From Xylocopa sonorina (taxonomy: Eukaryota; Arthropoda; Insecta; Hymenoptera; Apidae): 64,000 nt of DNA. Position 1 is the stretch's first letter. Each line of letters opens with the position of its first letter. Under the pieces are notes generated by a model that saw nothing but the letters and a program-made list of their open reading frames with translations, had not been told where the DNA came from and made no database searches. Made by a program: the position numbers and the translations under genes. Shown here piece after piece: positions 49,125-62,432 of the stretch. The stretch covers positions 186,001 through 250,000 of the forward strand of contig NW_027490394.1 in NCBI RefSeq assembly GCF_050948175.1. The letters are read 5' to 3'.

Positions 49125-50020
49125 CAGATGTCTACGTATCGAAGCAATAGTGTTCTAATGCTTCTTAACTCGCGATATCGCATCTCATTTCTATGTTTCG
49201 TGATAAGATATAATATTCATTGCGAAGTGTAATGTATACCTCGTATTTACTTCAAAGGAATGTAAATGCGGCACTTCCTTGCTAGAAAATAGCGTTTGCA
49301 GATGTCTACGTATTGAAGCAATAGAGCTCTAATGTTTCTTAAAACGCGATATCGCATCGCATTTCTATGCTTCATGATAAGATATAATATTCATTGTGGA
49401 GTGTTATGTATACCTCGTATTCACTTCAAAAGAATGTAAATGCGACATTTCCTTGCTAGGGAATTACGCGTCCTGATGTCTACGCATCGAGGTAATAGAG
49501 TTCTAATGCTTCTTAAAACGCGATATCGCATGTCATTTCTATGTTTCATGTTAAGATATAATATTCATTTCGAAGTGATATGTATACCTCGTATTCACTT
49601 GAAAAGAATGTAAGTGCAGCACTTCCTTGCTAGGAAGTAGCGTTTCCAGATGTCTAGGTATCGTAGCAATAGAGATCTAATGCTTCTTAATGCGCGATAT
49701 CGCTTCCCATTTCTATGTTTCATGATAAGATATAATATTCATTGTGGAGTGTTATGTATACCTCGTATTCACTTCAAAAGAATGTGAATGCGACTCTTCC
49801 ATGCTAGGAAATAGCGTCTGCAGATGTCTACGTATCGTAGCAATAGAGATATAATGCTTCTTAAAATGCGATATCGCATCTCATTTCTATGTTTCACTAT
49901 AAGATATAATATTCATTGCGAAGTGTCATGTATACCTCGCATACACTTCAAATGAATGTAAATGCGACACTTCCTTGCTAGGAAGTAGCGTTTGCAGATG
50001 TCTACGTATCGAAACAATAG
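49125..50020 (+). repeat. 7-monomer higher-order repeat, partial unit 3
   Basis: Third tandem unit, essentially identical to unit 2 over about five monomers. It then switches to unrelated monomers near 50020, where CTAATGCTTCTTAAAACG replaces CTAATGTTTATTAAAACG. Confidence 0.92.
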
Positions 50021-53000
50021 AGTTCTAATGCTTCTTAAAACGCGATATCGCATAGCATTTCTATGTTTCATGATAAGATATAATATTCATTCTGGAGTGT
50101 TATGTATACCTCGAATTCACTGCAAAAGAATGTAAATGCGACACATCCTTGCTAGGAAATAGTATTTGCAGATGTCTACGTACCGTAGCATTAGAGTTCT
50201 AATGCTTCTTAAATCGCTATATCGCATCTCATATCTATGTTTCATGATAAGATATAATATTTATTGTGCAGTGATATGTATATCTCGTCTACAATTCAAA
50301 AGAATGTAAATGCGACACTTCCTTCCTAGGAAATAGCGCTTGCAGATGTCTACGTGTCGAAGCAATAGGGATCTAATTCTTCTTAAATCGCGATACCCCA
50401 TTTCATTTCTATGTTTCTTTATAAGGTATAAAATTCATTGTGGAGTGTTATGCATACCTCGTATTCACTTCAAAGGAATGTAAATGCGACACTACCTTGC
50501 TATTAAATAGCGTTTGCAGATGACAACGTATCGTAGCAATAGTGTTCTAATGCTTTTTAAAACGCGATATCGCATCTTATGTCTATGTTTCATGATAAGA
50601 TATAATATTCATTGCGAAGTGTCATGAATACCACATATTCACTTCAAAAGGATGTAAATGCGACACTTTCTTTCTAGAAAATGGCGTTTCCAGATGTCTA
50701 CGTATCGAAGCCATAGATTCCTAATGCTGCTTAAAACGGGATACCGCATTCCCTTTCTCTATTTCAAGATAAGATATAATATTCATTGCGAAGTGTCACT
50801 TACACTTCGCATACACTTCAAGCGAATGCAATTGTATCACTTTCTTCCTAGGAAATAGCGTTTGCAGATGTCTACGTATCATAGCAATAGATTTCTAATG
50901 CTTCTCAAAACATGATACGGCATCCCATTTCTATGTTTCATGATAAGATATAATATTCATTGCCAAGTGTTACTTATACATCGCATACACTTCATATGAA
51001 TGTAAATGCGGCAGTTCCTTCCTAGGAAATAGCGTTCGCAGATGTCTTCGTATCGAAGCAATAGAGTTCTAATGCTTCTTAAAACGCGATATCGCATCTC
51101 ATTTCTATGTTTCATGATAAGATATAATATTCATTGTCCAGTGTTATGTATACCCAGTATTCACTTCAAAAGAATGTAAATACGACACTTCCTTGCTAGG
51201 AAATAGCGTTCGCAGATGTCTACGTGTCGTAGCAATAGAGTTCTACTTGATTCTTAAAACGAGATATCGCATCTCATTTCTATGTTTTATGATAAGATAT
51301 AATATACATTGCGAAGTGTCATGTATACTTCGTATTCACGTCAAAAGAATGTAAATGCGACACTTCCTTGCTAGGAGTAGCGTTTGCAGACGACTACGTA
51401 TCGAAGCAATAGAGTTCTAATGCTTCTTAAAACGCGAAATCGCTCCTCATTTATATGCTTTATGATAAGATGTAATATTCATTGTGGAGTGTTATGTATA
51501 CCTCGTATTCACTTCAAAAGAATGTAAAAGCGACACTTCCTTGCTAGGAAATAGCGTCTGCAGATGTCTACGTATTGTAGCAATAGAGTTCTAATGCTTC
51601 TCAAAACGCCATATCGCATCTCATTTCTATGTTTCATGATAAGATATAATATTCATTGCGAATTGTCATGTATACTTCGTATTCACTTCAAGTGAATGTA
51701 AATGCGACACTTCCTTGCCAGCAAATAGCGTTTGTAGATGTCTACGAATTGAAGCAATAGAGCTCAAATACTTCTTAAAACGCGATATAGCATTTCATTT
51801 CTGTGTCTCATGATAAGATATAATATTCATTGCGAAGTGTCATGTATACCTCGCATACACTTCAAATGAATGTAAATGCGACACCTCCTTGCTAGGAAAT
51901 AGACTTTCCAGATGTCTAGGTATCGAAACAATAGAGTTCTTATGCTTCTTAAAACGAGATGTCGCATTTCATTTCTACGTTTCATGAGAAGATATAGTAT
52001 TCATTGCGGAGTGTCATGTATACCTCGTATTCACTTGAAGAGAATGTAAATGCGACATTTCATTGCTAGGAAGTAGTGTTTGCAGATGTCTATGTATCGT
52101 AGCAATAGATTTCTAATGCTTCTTAAAGCGCGAATCGATCCTCATTTCTATATTTCACGATAAAATATAATATTCATTGTGGAGTGTTATGTATACCTCG
52201 TCTGCACTTCCTAATAATGTAAATGCGACACTTCCTTCCTAGGAAATAGCGTCTGCAGATGTCTACGTATCGTAGCAATAGAGTTCTAATGCTTCTTAAA
52301 ACGCGAAATAGCTCCTCACTTCTATGCTTCATGATAAGATATAATATTCATTGTGGAGTGTTATGTATACCTCGTCTACACTTCCTAAGAATGTAAATGC
52401 GACACTTCCTTGCTTGGAAATAGCGTTTGCAGATGTCTGCGTATCGAAGCAATAGAGTTCTAATGCTTCTTAAGACGCGGAATCGCTCCACATTTCTATG
52501 TTTCATGATAAGGTATAATATTCATTGCGAAGTGCCACTTATGCCTCGCATACACTTGAAATGAATGTAAATGCGACACTTCATTGCTAGGAAACAGCGT
52601 TTGCAGATGTCTACGTATCGAAGCAATAGTGTTCTAATGCTTCTTAAAACGGGATTCCGCATCTCATTTCTATGTATCATGGTAAGATATAATATTCATT
52701 GCGAAGTGTCATGTATACCTCGTATTCACTTCAAAAGAATGTAATGCGTCACTTCCTTCCTAGGAAATAGCATTTGCAGATTTCTACGTATGGTAGCAAT
52801 AGAGTTCTAATGCTTCTTAAAACGCGACATCGCATCACATTTCTATGTTTCATGATAGGATATAATATTCATTGCGAAGTGCCACTTATGCCTCGCATAC
52901 ACTTAAAATAAATGTAAATGCGACGTTTCCTTCCTAGGAAGTAGCGATTGCAGATTTCTACGTATCGAAGCAATAGAGTTCTAGTGCTTCTTAAATCGCC

Positions 53001-53959
53001 ATATCGCATCTCATTTCTATGTTTCTTGATAAGATATAATATTCATTGTGGAGTGTTATATATACCTCATATTCGCTTCAAAAGAATGTAAATGCGACAC
53101 TTCCTTGCTAGGATATAGCGATGGCAGATGTCTGTGTATCGAAGAAAGAGTGTTCTAATGCTTCTGAAAACGCCATATCACATCTCATTTCTATGTTTCA
53201 TGATAAGATATAATATTCATTCTGGAGTGTTACGTATACCTCGTATTCACTTCAACAGATTGTAAATGCGACACTTCCTTCCTAGGTAATAGCGACTGCA
53301 GATGTTTACGTATCGAAGCAATAGTGTTCTAATGCTTCTTAAAACGCGATACCGCTTCTCAGTTATATGCTTCATGATAAGTTATAATATTCATTGTGGA
53401 GTGTTATGTATGCCTTGTATTCACTTCAAAAGAATGTAAATGCGACACTTCCTTGCTAGTAAATAGCGTCTGCAGACATCTATGTATCGTAGCAATAGAG
53501 TTCTAATGCTACTTAAAACGCGATATCGCATCCCATTTCTATATTTCATGACAAGATATAATATTCATTGCGAAGTGTTATGTATTTCTCGTCTACGCTT
53601 CAAATGAATGGAAATGCGACGCTTCCTTGCTAGTAAGTAGCGTTTGTAGGTACCTACGTACTGTAGCAATAGAGTTCTAATGCTTCTTAAATCGCGAGAT
53701 CCTATCCAATTTCTATGTTTAATGATAAGATATAATACTCATAGTGCAGTGTTATATATACCTCGTATTCACGACAAATGAACGAAAATGCGACATTTCC
53801 TTGCAAGGAAATAGTATTTGCAGTTGTCTACGTATCGAAGCAATAGATTTCTAAAGCTTCTTCAAACGGGATATCGCGTCTCATTTCTATGTCTCATGAT
53901 AAGATATAATATTCATTCTGGTGTGTTATGTATACCTAGTATTCACATCAAAGGAATGT
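50021..53959 (+). repeat. Diverged satellite zone
   Basis: About 22 individually diverged monomers. One (50140-50340) is the long-range partner of 21131-21330. A weak local pattern occurs at about 52130-52560, with GCGAATCG or GCGAAATAGCTCC variants and CTGCACTTCCTAA or CTACACTTCCTAA linkers in neighbours. The frame at 50658-50858 is read-through. Confidence 0.78.
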
Positions 53960-54340
53960 AAATGCGACACTTCCTTTGTAGGAAATAGCGTTTGCTGATG
54001 TCTACGTATCGTAGCAATAGAGTTCTAAGGCTTCTTAGAACGCGATATCGCATCTCATTTCTATGTTTCATGATAAGATATAATAGTCATTGTGCAGTGT
54101 TTTGTATACCTGGTATTCGCTTCAAAAGAATGTAAATGTGACACTTCCTTGCTAGGAAATAGCGCTTAAAGATGTCTACGTATCGTAGCATTGGAGCCCT
54201 AATGCTTCTTAAATCGCGATATCGCATCTCATTTCTACGTTTCATGATAAGATATAATATTCATTGTGCAGTGTTATGTGTACCTCGTATTCACTTCAAA
54301 AGAATGATAATGCGCCACTTCCTTGCTAGGAAATAGCGTT
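53960..54340 (+). repeat. Segment repeated at 57092-57472 (18-monomer offset)
   Basis: TAATAGTCAT at 54081 and 57213, and GATAATGCGCC at 54306 and 57438, are both exactly 3132 bp apart (18 x 174). Markers are CTTTGTAGGAAATAG, TTCTAAGGCTTCTTAG and GCGCTTAAAGATG. The GATAATGCGCC monomer is also seen at 60390 and 61782. Confidence 0.88.
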
Positions 54341-57300
54341 TGCAGATGTCTATGTATCGTAGCAATAGGGTTCTAATTCTTCTTAAAACGCGATATGGCA
54401 TCTCATTTCTATGTTTCATGATAAGATACTATATTCATTGCGAAGTATCATGTATTCCTCGTATTCACTTCAAAACGATGTAAATGCGACACTTCCTTGC
54501 TAGGAAATAGCGTTTCCAGATGTCTACGTATCGAAGCAATAGATTTCTAATGCTTCTAAAATCGCGATATCGCATCTCATTTCTATGTTTCATGATAAGA
54601 TATAATATCTATTGTGCAGTGTTATGTATATCTCGTCTACACTTCAAAAGAATGTAAATGCGACACTTCGTTGCTAGGAAATAGCGTCTGCAGATGTCTA
54701 CGTATCGTAGAAATAGAGTTCTAATTCTTCTTAAAACGCGATATCGCATCTCATTTGTATGTTTTATGATAAGATACAATATTGATTGCGAAGTGTCAAG
54801 TATACCTCGTACTCACTTCAAAACAATGTAAATGCGACACTTGCTTGCTAGGAAATAGCGTTTGCAGATGTCTACGTATCGAAGCAATAGATTTCAAATC
54901 CATCTTAAATCGCGATATCGCATCTCATTTCTATGTTTCATGATAAGATATAATATTCATTGTGCAGTGTTATGTATATCTCGTAATCGCTTCAAAAGAA
55001 TGTAAATGCGACACTTCCTTTGTAGGAAATAGCGTTTGCTGATGTCTACGTATCGTAGCAATAGAGTTCTAAGGCTTCTTAGAACGCGATATCGCATTTC
55101 ATTTCTATGTTTCGTGATAAGATATAATATTCATTACGAAGTGTAATGTATTCCTCGTCTCCACTTCGAATGAATGTAAATCCGACACTTCCTTGCTAAG
55201 AAATAGCGTTTGCAGATGTCTACGTATCGAAGCAATAGAGTTCTAATGCTGCTTAAATCGCGATATCGCTTCTCATTTCTATGTATCATGATAAGATATA
55301 ATATTCATTGTGCAGTGTTTTGTATACCTCGTATTCGCTTCAAAAGAATGTAAATGCGACACTTCCTTCCTAGGAAATATCGTTTGGAGATGTCTACGTA
55401 TCGAAGCAGTACAGTTCTAATGCTTCTTAAATCGCGATATCGTAACTCATTTCTATGTTTCATGATAAGATATAATATTCATTGTGCAGTGTTATGTATA
55501 CCTCGTATTCACTTCAAAAGAATGTAAATACGACACTTCCCTGCTAGGAAATAGCGTTTGCAGATGTCTACGTATCGAAGCAATAGAATTCTAATCCTTT
55601 TTAAATCGTCCTATCGACTTTCGTTTCTATGTTTCATGATAAGATATAATATTCATTGCGAAGTGTCATGTATACATCGTATTCACTACAAAAGAATGAA
55701 AATGCGACAATTCCTTGTTAGGAAATGGCTTTTGCTGATGTCTACGTATCAGAGCAATAGAGTTCTAATGCATCTTAAAACGCGATATCGCATCTCATTT
55801 CTATGTTTCATGATAAGGTATAACATTCATTCTGGTGTGTTATGTATACCTAGTATTCACATCAAAGGAATGTAAATGCGACACTTCCTTGCTAGGAACT
55901 AGCTTTTGCAGATATCTACGTATCGTAGCAATAGAGTTCTAAGGCTTCTTAAAACGCGATATCGCATCTAGTTTCTATGTTTCAAGATAAGATATAATAT
56001 TGATTGCGAAGTGTCATGTATACCTCGCATTACTTTCAAAAGAGTGTAAATGCGACACTTCCTTGCTAGCAAGTAGCGTTTGCAGATGTCAACGTATCGT
56101 AGCAATGGAGTTCTAATGCTTCTTAAATCGCGGTATCACATCTCACTTCTATGTTTCATGATAAGATATAATAATCATTGTGCAGTGTTATATATACCTC
56201 GTATTCACTTCAAAAGAATGCAAATGCGACACTTCCTTGCTAGGAAGTAGCGTTTGCAGATGTCTACGTACCGAAGCAATAGACTTCTAATGCTTCTAAA
56301 ATCGCGATATCGCATCTCATTTCTATGTTTCATGATAAGATATAATATCTATTGTGCAGTGTTATGTATATCTCGTCTACACTTCAAAAGAATGTAAATG
56401 CGACACTTCGTTGCTAGGAAATAGCGTCTGCAGATGTCTACGTATCGTAGAAATAGAGTTCTAATTCTTCTTGAAACGCGATATGGAATCTCATTTGTAT
56501 GTTTCATGATAAGATACAATATTAATTGCCAAGTGTCATGTATACCTCGTATTCACTTCAAAAGAATGTAAATGCGACACTTCCTTGCTAGGAAATAGCG
56601 TCTGCAGATGTCTACGTATCGTAGAAATAGAGTTCTAATTCTTCTTAAATCGCGATATCGCATCTCATTTGTATGTTTCAGGATAAGATACAATATTAAT
56701 TGCCAAGTGTCATGTATACCTCGTATTCACTTCAAAAGAATGTAAATGCTACACTTCCTTGCTAGGAAATAGCGTCTGCAGATGTCTACGTATCGTAGAA
56801 ATAGAGTTCTAATTCTTCTTAAAACGCGATATCGCATCTCATTTGTATGTTTTATGATAAGATACAATATTGATTGCGAAGTGTCAAGTATACCTCGTAC
56901 TCACTTCAAAACAATGTAAATGCGACACTTGCTTGCTAGGAAATAGCGTTTGCAGATGTCTACGTATCGAAGCAATAGATTTCAAATCCATCTTAAATCG
57001 CGATATCGCATCTCATTTCTATGTTTCATGATAAGATATAATATTCATTGTGCAGTGTTATGTATATCTCGTAATCGCTTCAAAAGAATGTAAATGCGAC
57101 ACTTCCTTTGTAGGAAATAGCGTTTGTTGATGTCTACGTATCGTAGCAATAGAGTTCTAAGGCTTCTTAGAACGCGATATCGCATCACATTTCTATGTTT
57201 CATGATAAGATATAATAGTCATTGTGCAGTGTTTTGTATACCTGGTATTCGCTTCAAAAGAATGTAAATGTGACACTTCCTTGCTAGGAAATAGCGCTTA

Positions 57301-58769
57301 AAGATGTCTACGTATCGTAGCATTGGAGCCCTAATGCTTCTTAAATCGCGATATCGCATCTCATTTCTATGTTTCATGATAAGATATAATATTCATTGTG
57401 CAGTGTTATGTGTACCTCGTATTCACTTCAAAAGAATGATAATGCGCCACTTCCTTGCTAGGAAATAGCGTTTGCAGATGTCTACGTATCGAAGCAATAG
57501 ATTTCTAATGCTTCTAAAATCGCGATATCGCATCGCATTTCTATGTTTCATGATAAGATATAATATCTATTGTGCAGTGTTATGTATATCACGTCTACAC
57601 TTCAAAAGAATGTAAATGCGACACTTCGTTGCTAGGAAATAGCGTCTGCAGATGTCTACGTATCGTAGAAATAGAGTTCTAATTCTTCTTAAAACGCGAT
57701 ATCGAATCTCATTTGTATGTTTCATGATAAGATACAATATTAATTGCCAAGTGTCATGTATACCTCGTATTCACTTCAAAACAATGTAAATGCGACACTT
57801 CCTTGCTAGGAAATAGCGTCTGCAGATGTCTACGTATCGTAGAAATAGAGTTCTAATTCTTCTTAAAACGCGATATCGCATCTCATTTGTATGTTTCATG
57901 ATAAGATACAATATTAATTGCCAAGTGTCATGTATACCTCGTATTCACTTCAAAAGAATGTAAATGCTACACTTCCTTGCTAGGAAATAGCGTCTGCAGA
58001 TGTCTACGTATCGTAGAAATAGTGTTCTAATTCTTCTTAAAACGCGATATCGCATCTCATTTGTATGTTTTATGATAAGATACAATATTGATTGCGTAGT
58101 GTCAAGTATACCTCGTACTCACTTCAAAACAATGTAAATGCGACACTTGCTTGCTAGGAAATAGCGTTTGCAGATGTCTACGTATCGAAGCAATAGATTT
58201 CAAATCCATCTTAAATCGCGATATCGCATATCATTTCTATGTTTCATGATAAGATATAATATTCATTGTGCAGTGTTATGTATATCTCGTAATCGCTTCA
58301 AAAGAATGTAAATGCGACACTTCCTTTGTAGGAAATAGCGTTTGCTGATGTCTACGTATCGTAGCAATAGAGTTCTAAGGCTTCTTAGAACGCGATATCG
58401 CATCTCATTTCTATGTTTCATGATAAGATATAATATTGATTGCGAAGTGTCAAGTATACCTCGCATTACTTTCAAAAGAGTGTAAATGCGACACTTCCTT
58501 GCTAGCAAGTAGCGTTTGCAGATGTCAACGTATCGTAGCAATGGAGTTCTAATGCTTCTTATATCGCGGTATCACATCTCATTTCTATGTTTCGTGATAA
58601 GATATAATATTCATTGTGCAGTGTTATATATACCTCGTATTCACTTCAAAAGTATGTAAATGCGACACTTCCTTGCTAGGAAGTAGCGTTTGCAGATGTC
58701 TAAGTACCGAAGCAATAGAGTTCTAATGCATCTTAAATCGCGATATCGCATCTCATTTCTATGTTTCAT
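54341..58769 (+). repeat. Patchwork of 12- and 7-monomer duplications
   Basis: GTCAAGTATACC occurs near 54796, 56884 and 58102, spacings 2088 (12 monomers) and 1218 (7 monomers). Several consecutive monomers around 56400-58080 share CGTAGAAATAG and TCTAATTCTTCTT variants. They alternate with the AATATCTATTGTGCAG type, seen near 54605, 56345 and 57560. The zone looks like repeated short-range exchange among a small set of monomer types rather than a single regular unit. Confidence 0.85.
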
Positions 58770-61700
58770 GATAAGATATAATATTCATTACGAAGTGTAA
58801 TGAGTTCCTTGTCTACACTTCGAATGAATGTAAACGCGACACTTCCTTGCTAGGAAATAGCGTTTCCAGATGTGTACGTATCGAAGCAATAGAGTTCTAA
58901 TGCACCTTAAATCGCGATATCGCATTTCATTTCTATGTTTCGTGATAACATATAATATTCATTACGAAGTGTAATGTATTCCTCGTCTCCACTTCGAATG
59001 AATGTAAATCCGACACTTCCTTGCTAGGAAATAGCGTTGGCAGATGTCTACGTATCGAAGCAATAGAGCTCTAATGCTGCTTAAATCGCGATATCGCTTC
59101 TCATTTCTATGTATCATGATAAGATATAATATTCATTGTGCAGTGTTTTGTATACCTCGTATTCGCTTCAAAAGAATGTAAATGCGACACTTCCTTCCTA
59201 GGAAATAGCGTTTGGAGATGTCTACGTATCGAAGCGATAGAGATCTAATGCCTCTTAAATCGCGATATCGCATCTCATTTCTATGTTTCATGATAAGATA
59301 TAATATTCATTGCGAAGTGTCATGTATACCTCGTATTCACTTCAAGAGAATGTAAATGCTACACTTCCTTGCTAGGAAATAGCGTCTGCAGATGTCTACG
59401 TATCGAAGCAATAGATTTCAAATCCATCTTAAATCGCGATATCGCATCTCATTTCTATGTTTCATGATAAGATGTAATATTCATTGTGCAGTGTTATGTA
59501 TATCTCGTAATCGCTTCAAAAGAATGCGACACTTCCTTTGTAGGAAATAGCGTTTGCTGATGTCTACGTATCGTAGCAATAGAGTTCTAAGGCTTCTTAA
59601 AACGCGATATCGCATCTCATTTCTATGTTTCAAGATAAGATATAATATTGATTGCGAAGTGTCATGTATACCTCGCATTACTTTCAAAAGAGTGTAAATG
59701 CGACACTTCCTTCCTAGCAAGTAGCGTTTGCAGATGTCAACGTATCGTAGCAATGGAGTTCTAATACTTCTTATATCGCGGTATCACATCTCATTTCTAT
59801 GTTTCGTGATAAGATATAATATTCATTGTGCAGTGTTATATATACCTCGTATTCACTTCAAAAGAATGTAAATGCGACACTTCCTTGCTAGGAAGTAGCG
59901 TTTGCAGAAGTCTACGTACCGAAGCAATAGAGTTCTAATGCATCTTAAATCGCTATATCGCATCTCAATTCTATGTTTCATGATAAGATATAATATTCAT
60001 TACGAAGTGTAATGAATTCCTTGTCTACACTTCGAATGAATGTAAACGCGACACTTCCTTCCTAGGAAATAGCGTTTCCAGATGTGTACGTATCGAAGCA
60101 ATAGAGTTCTAATGCACCTTAAATCGCGATATCGCATTTCATTTCTATGTTTCGTGATAAGATATAATATTCATTTCGAAGTGTAATGTATTCCTCGTCT
60201 CCACTTCGAATGAATGTAAATCCGACACTTCCTTGCTAGGAAATAGCGTTGGCAGATGTCTACGTATCGAAGCAATAGAGTTCTAATGCTGCTTAAATCG
60301 CGATATCGCATCTCATTTCTATGTTTCATGAATAGATATAATATTCATTGTGCAGTGTTATGTGTACCTCGTATCCACTTCAAAAGAATGATAATGCGCC
60401 ACTTCCTTGCTAGGAAATAGCGTTTGCAGATGTCTATGTATCGTAGCAATAGGGTTCTAATTCTTCTTAAAACGCGATATGGCATCTCATTTCTATGTTT
60501 CATGATAGGATACTATATTCATTGCGAAGTATCATGTATTCCTCGTATTCACTTCAAAACGATGTAAATGCGACACTTCCTTGCTAGGAAATAGCGTTTC
60601 CAGATGTCTACGTATCGAAGCAATAGATTTCTAATGCTTCTAAAATCGCGATATCGCATCTCATTTCTATATTTCATGATAAGATATAATATCTATTGTG
60701 CAGTGTTATGTATATCTCGTCTACACTTCAAAAGAACGTAAATGCGACACTTCGTTGCTAGGAAATAGCGTCTGCAGATGTCTACGTATCGTAGAAATAG
60801 AGTTCTAGTTCTTCTTAAAACGCGATATCGAATCTCATTTGTATGTTTCATGATAAGATACAATATTAATTGCCAAGTGTCATGTATACCTCGTATTCAC
60901 TTCAAAAGAATGTAAATGCGACACTTCCTTCCTAGGAAATAGCGTTTGGAGATGTCTACGTATCGAAGCAATAGAGATCTAATGCTTCTTAAATCGCGAT
61001 ATCGCATCTCATTTCTATGTGTCATGATAAGATATAATATTCATTGCGAAGTGTCATGTATACCTCGTATTCACTTCAAGAGAATGTAAATGCTACACTG
61101 TCTTCCTAGGAAATAGCGTTTGCAGATGTCTACGTATCGAAGCAATAGAGATCTAATGGTTCTTAAATCGCGATATCGCATCTCATTTCTATGTTTCATG
61201 AAAAGATATAATATTCATTGTGCAGTGTTATATATACCTCGTATTCACTTCAAAAGAATGTAAATGCGACACTTCCTTGCTAGGAAGTAGCGTTTGCAGA
61301 AGTCTACGTACCGAAGCAATAGAGTTCTAATGCATCTTAAATCGCTATATCGCATCTCAATTCTATGTTTCATGATAAGATATAATATTCATTACGAAGT
61401 GTAATGAATTCCTTGTCTACACTTCGAATGAATGTAAACGCGACACTTCCTTCCTAGGAAATAGCGTTTCCAGATGTGTACGTATCGAAGCAATAGAGTT
61501 CTAATGCACCTTAAATCGCGATATCGCATTTCATTTCTATGTTTCGTGATAAGATATAATATTCATTTCGAAGTGTAATGTATTCCTCGTCTCCACTTCG
61601 AATGAATGTAAATCCGACACTTCCTTGCTAGGAAATAGCGTTGGCAGATGTCTACGTATCGAAGCAATAGAGTTCTAATGCTGCTTAAATCGCGATATCG

Positions 61701-62417
61701 CATCTCATTTCTATGTTTCATGAATAGATATAATATTCATTGTGCAGTGTTATGTGTACCTCGTATCCACTTCAAAAGAATGATAATGCGCCACTTCCTT
61801 GCTAGGAAATAGCGTTTGCAGATGTCTATGTATCGTAGCAATAGGGTTCTAATTCTTCTTAAAACGCGATATGGCATCTCATTTCTATGTTTCATGATAG
61901 GATACTATATTCATTGCGAAGTATCATGTATTCCTCGTATTCACTTCAAAACGATGTAAATGCGACACTTCCTTGCTAGGAAATAGCGTTTCCAGATGTC
62001 TACGTATCGAAGCAATAGATTTCTAATGCTTCTAAAATCGCGATATCGCATCTCATTTCTATATTTCATGATAAGATATAATATCTATTGTGCAGTGTTA
62101 TGTATATCTCGTCTACACTTCAAAAGAACGTAAATGCGACACTTCGTTGCTAGGAAATAGCGTCTGCAGATGTCTACGTATCGTAGAAATAGAGTTCTAG
62201 TTCTTCTTAAAACGCGATATCGAATCTCATTTGTATGTTTCATGATAAGATACAATATTAATTGCCAAGTGTCATGTATACCTCGTATTCACTTCAAAAG
62301 AATGTAAATGCGACACTTCCTTCCTAGGAAATAGCGTTTGGAGATGTCTACGTATCGAAGCAATAGAGATCTAATGCTTCTTAAATCGCGATATCGCATC
62401 TCATTTCTATGTGTCAT
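58770..62417 (+). repeat. 21-monomer (3648-bp) higher-order repeat, unit 1
   Basis: GTAATGAG occurs at 58797 and 62445, and the GTAATGAATTCC landmark at 60009 and 63657, all 3648 bp apart. 21 x 174 = 3654. The 6-bp shortfall agrees with one monomer in which AAAAGAATGCGACAC (near 59520 and 63167) lacks six bases of the usual AAAAGAATGTAAATGCGACAC. The 90-codon minus-strand frames at 59481 and 63129 are identical. Confidence 0.93.
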
Positions 62418-62432
62418 GATAAGATATAATAT
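59812..62432 (+). repeat. 8-monomer (1392-bp) tandem repeat, about 1.9 copies
   Basis: GTAATGAATTCC at 60009 and 61401, and GATAATGCGCC at 60390 and 61782, are exactly 1392 bp apart (8 x 174). The first copy is about 59812-61203 and the second 61204-62432. It is nested inside the 21-monomer unit 1. The second partial 21-monomer unit shows one copy before the window ends. Confidence 0.9.

Noticed and set aside
55558..55875. A 105-codon plus-strand frame as a protein gene
   Set aside because: It is the forward translation of two satellite monomers (MSTYRSNR-type start at GATGTCTACG), normally stopped by TAA in the AATGTAAATG motif. Here the stop is mutated to AATGAAAATG in the first monomer.
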